A stretch of DNA of 5,650 nucleotides from Planctomycetota bacterium (GTDB lineage: Bacteria; Planctomycetota; Planctomycetia; Pirellulales; Lacipirellulaceae), in the NCBI GenBank assembly GCA_022614705.1, contig JAKEIB010000120.1:1-5650 (forward strand), read 5' to 3'. Numbering within the stretch: the stretch's first letter is position 1; each line of letters starts with the position of its first letter. A model generated the notes under the pieces. The model saw only the letters and a program-made list of their open reading frames with translations. It ran no database searches and had not been told where the DNA came from. Made by a program: the position numbers and the translations under genes. Shown in pieces: positions 5,574 to 5,650 of this stretch.

Positions 5574-5650
5574 GCACCGCTCTTCCCGTTTCGCGATCAT
5601 CCCACCCCGCGCATGGCGGCACTTTTATTGCCAGCATGAGTGGAGCTAGC
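5570..5650 (+). CDS. Possible start of an unidentified gene, cut by the window edge
   Basis: An ATG opens a frame that stays open for 27 codons to the right edge, beginning MSTALPVSRSSHPAHGG. No domain, signal peptide or membrane helix can be recognised in so short a piece. Third-position G+C is only moderate (15 of 27 by my count), so coding character is not clear. It has no strong ribosome binding site of its own; it would depend on the ATGA overlap with the upstream mini-ORF. The same frame also extends back to an ATG at 5525, which overlaps the Shine-Dalgarno sequence and is badly spaced. It may be a real gene start or a chance open frame. Confidence 0.25.
   Translation, partial: MSTALPVSRSSHPAHGGTFIASMSGAS

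Noticed and set aside
5385..5600. Minus-strand open frame across the end of the permease gene and the following gap
   Set aside because: It overlaps the permease C-terminus antisense, has a composition typical of chance frames, and shows no ribosome binding site or domain.

Overview
The window is G+C-rich, densely coded bacterial DNA. It most resembles a planctomycete of the Pirellulales type. This is inferred from a secreted FG-GAP/VCBS propeller fused to an esterase, a secreted phosphodiesterase, weak or absent Shine-Dalgarno sequences before most genes, and short repeat elements scattered through genes and gaps. It is not proven by any marker gene. I found no rRNA, tRNA, CRISPR array, transposase or integrase.

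Layout: positions 663 down to 1 (minus strand) hold the N-terminal 221 codons of mnmG, the tRNA wobble-uridine modification enzyme; the rest lies off the left edge. A 41-bp gap separates it from a divergent plus-strand cluster. The cluster holds a secreted type I phosphodiesterase/alkaline-phosphatase-superfamily protein (705-1643), a secreted seven-motif VCBS/FG-GAP propeller fused to an acetylxylan-esterase-like alpha/beta hydrolase (1693-3969), and a 12-helix APC-family amino acid permease (3998-5446). Gaps of 49 and 28 bp suggest one transcript. The first two products act outside the cytoplasm and the third imports a solute, so the cluster may be a small scavenging set, but nothing shows a shared substrate. 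The last 200 bases carry an almost ideal ribosome binding site, a 13-codon mini-ORF and a possible new gene start overlapping it by ATGA.

The most unusual content is the repeats. Two genes carry in-frame insertions of repeat DNA that are translated: an AT-rich, heptamer-built 31-bp inverted repeat inside mnmG (about residues 138-162), and a double GC-rich palindrome inside the propeller (about residues 265-287). A third heptamer tract of different sequence lies in the 1644-1692 gap and runs into the ribosome binding site of the next gene. Together they suggest short, apparently non-autonomous repeats that enter genes without breaking them, similar in principle to Rickettsia palindromic elements.
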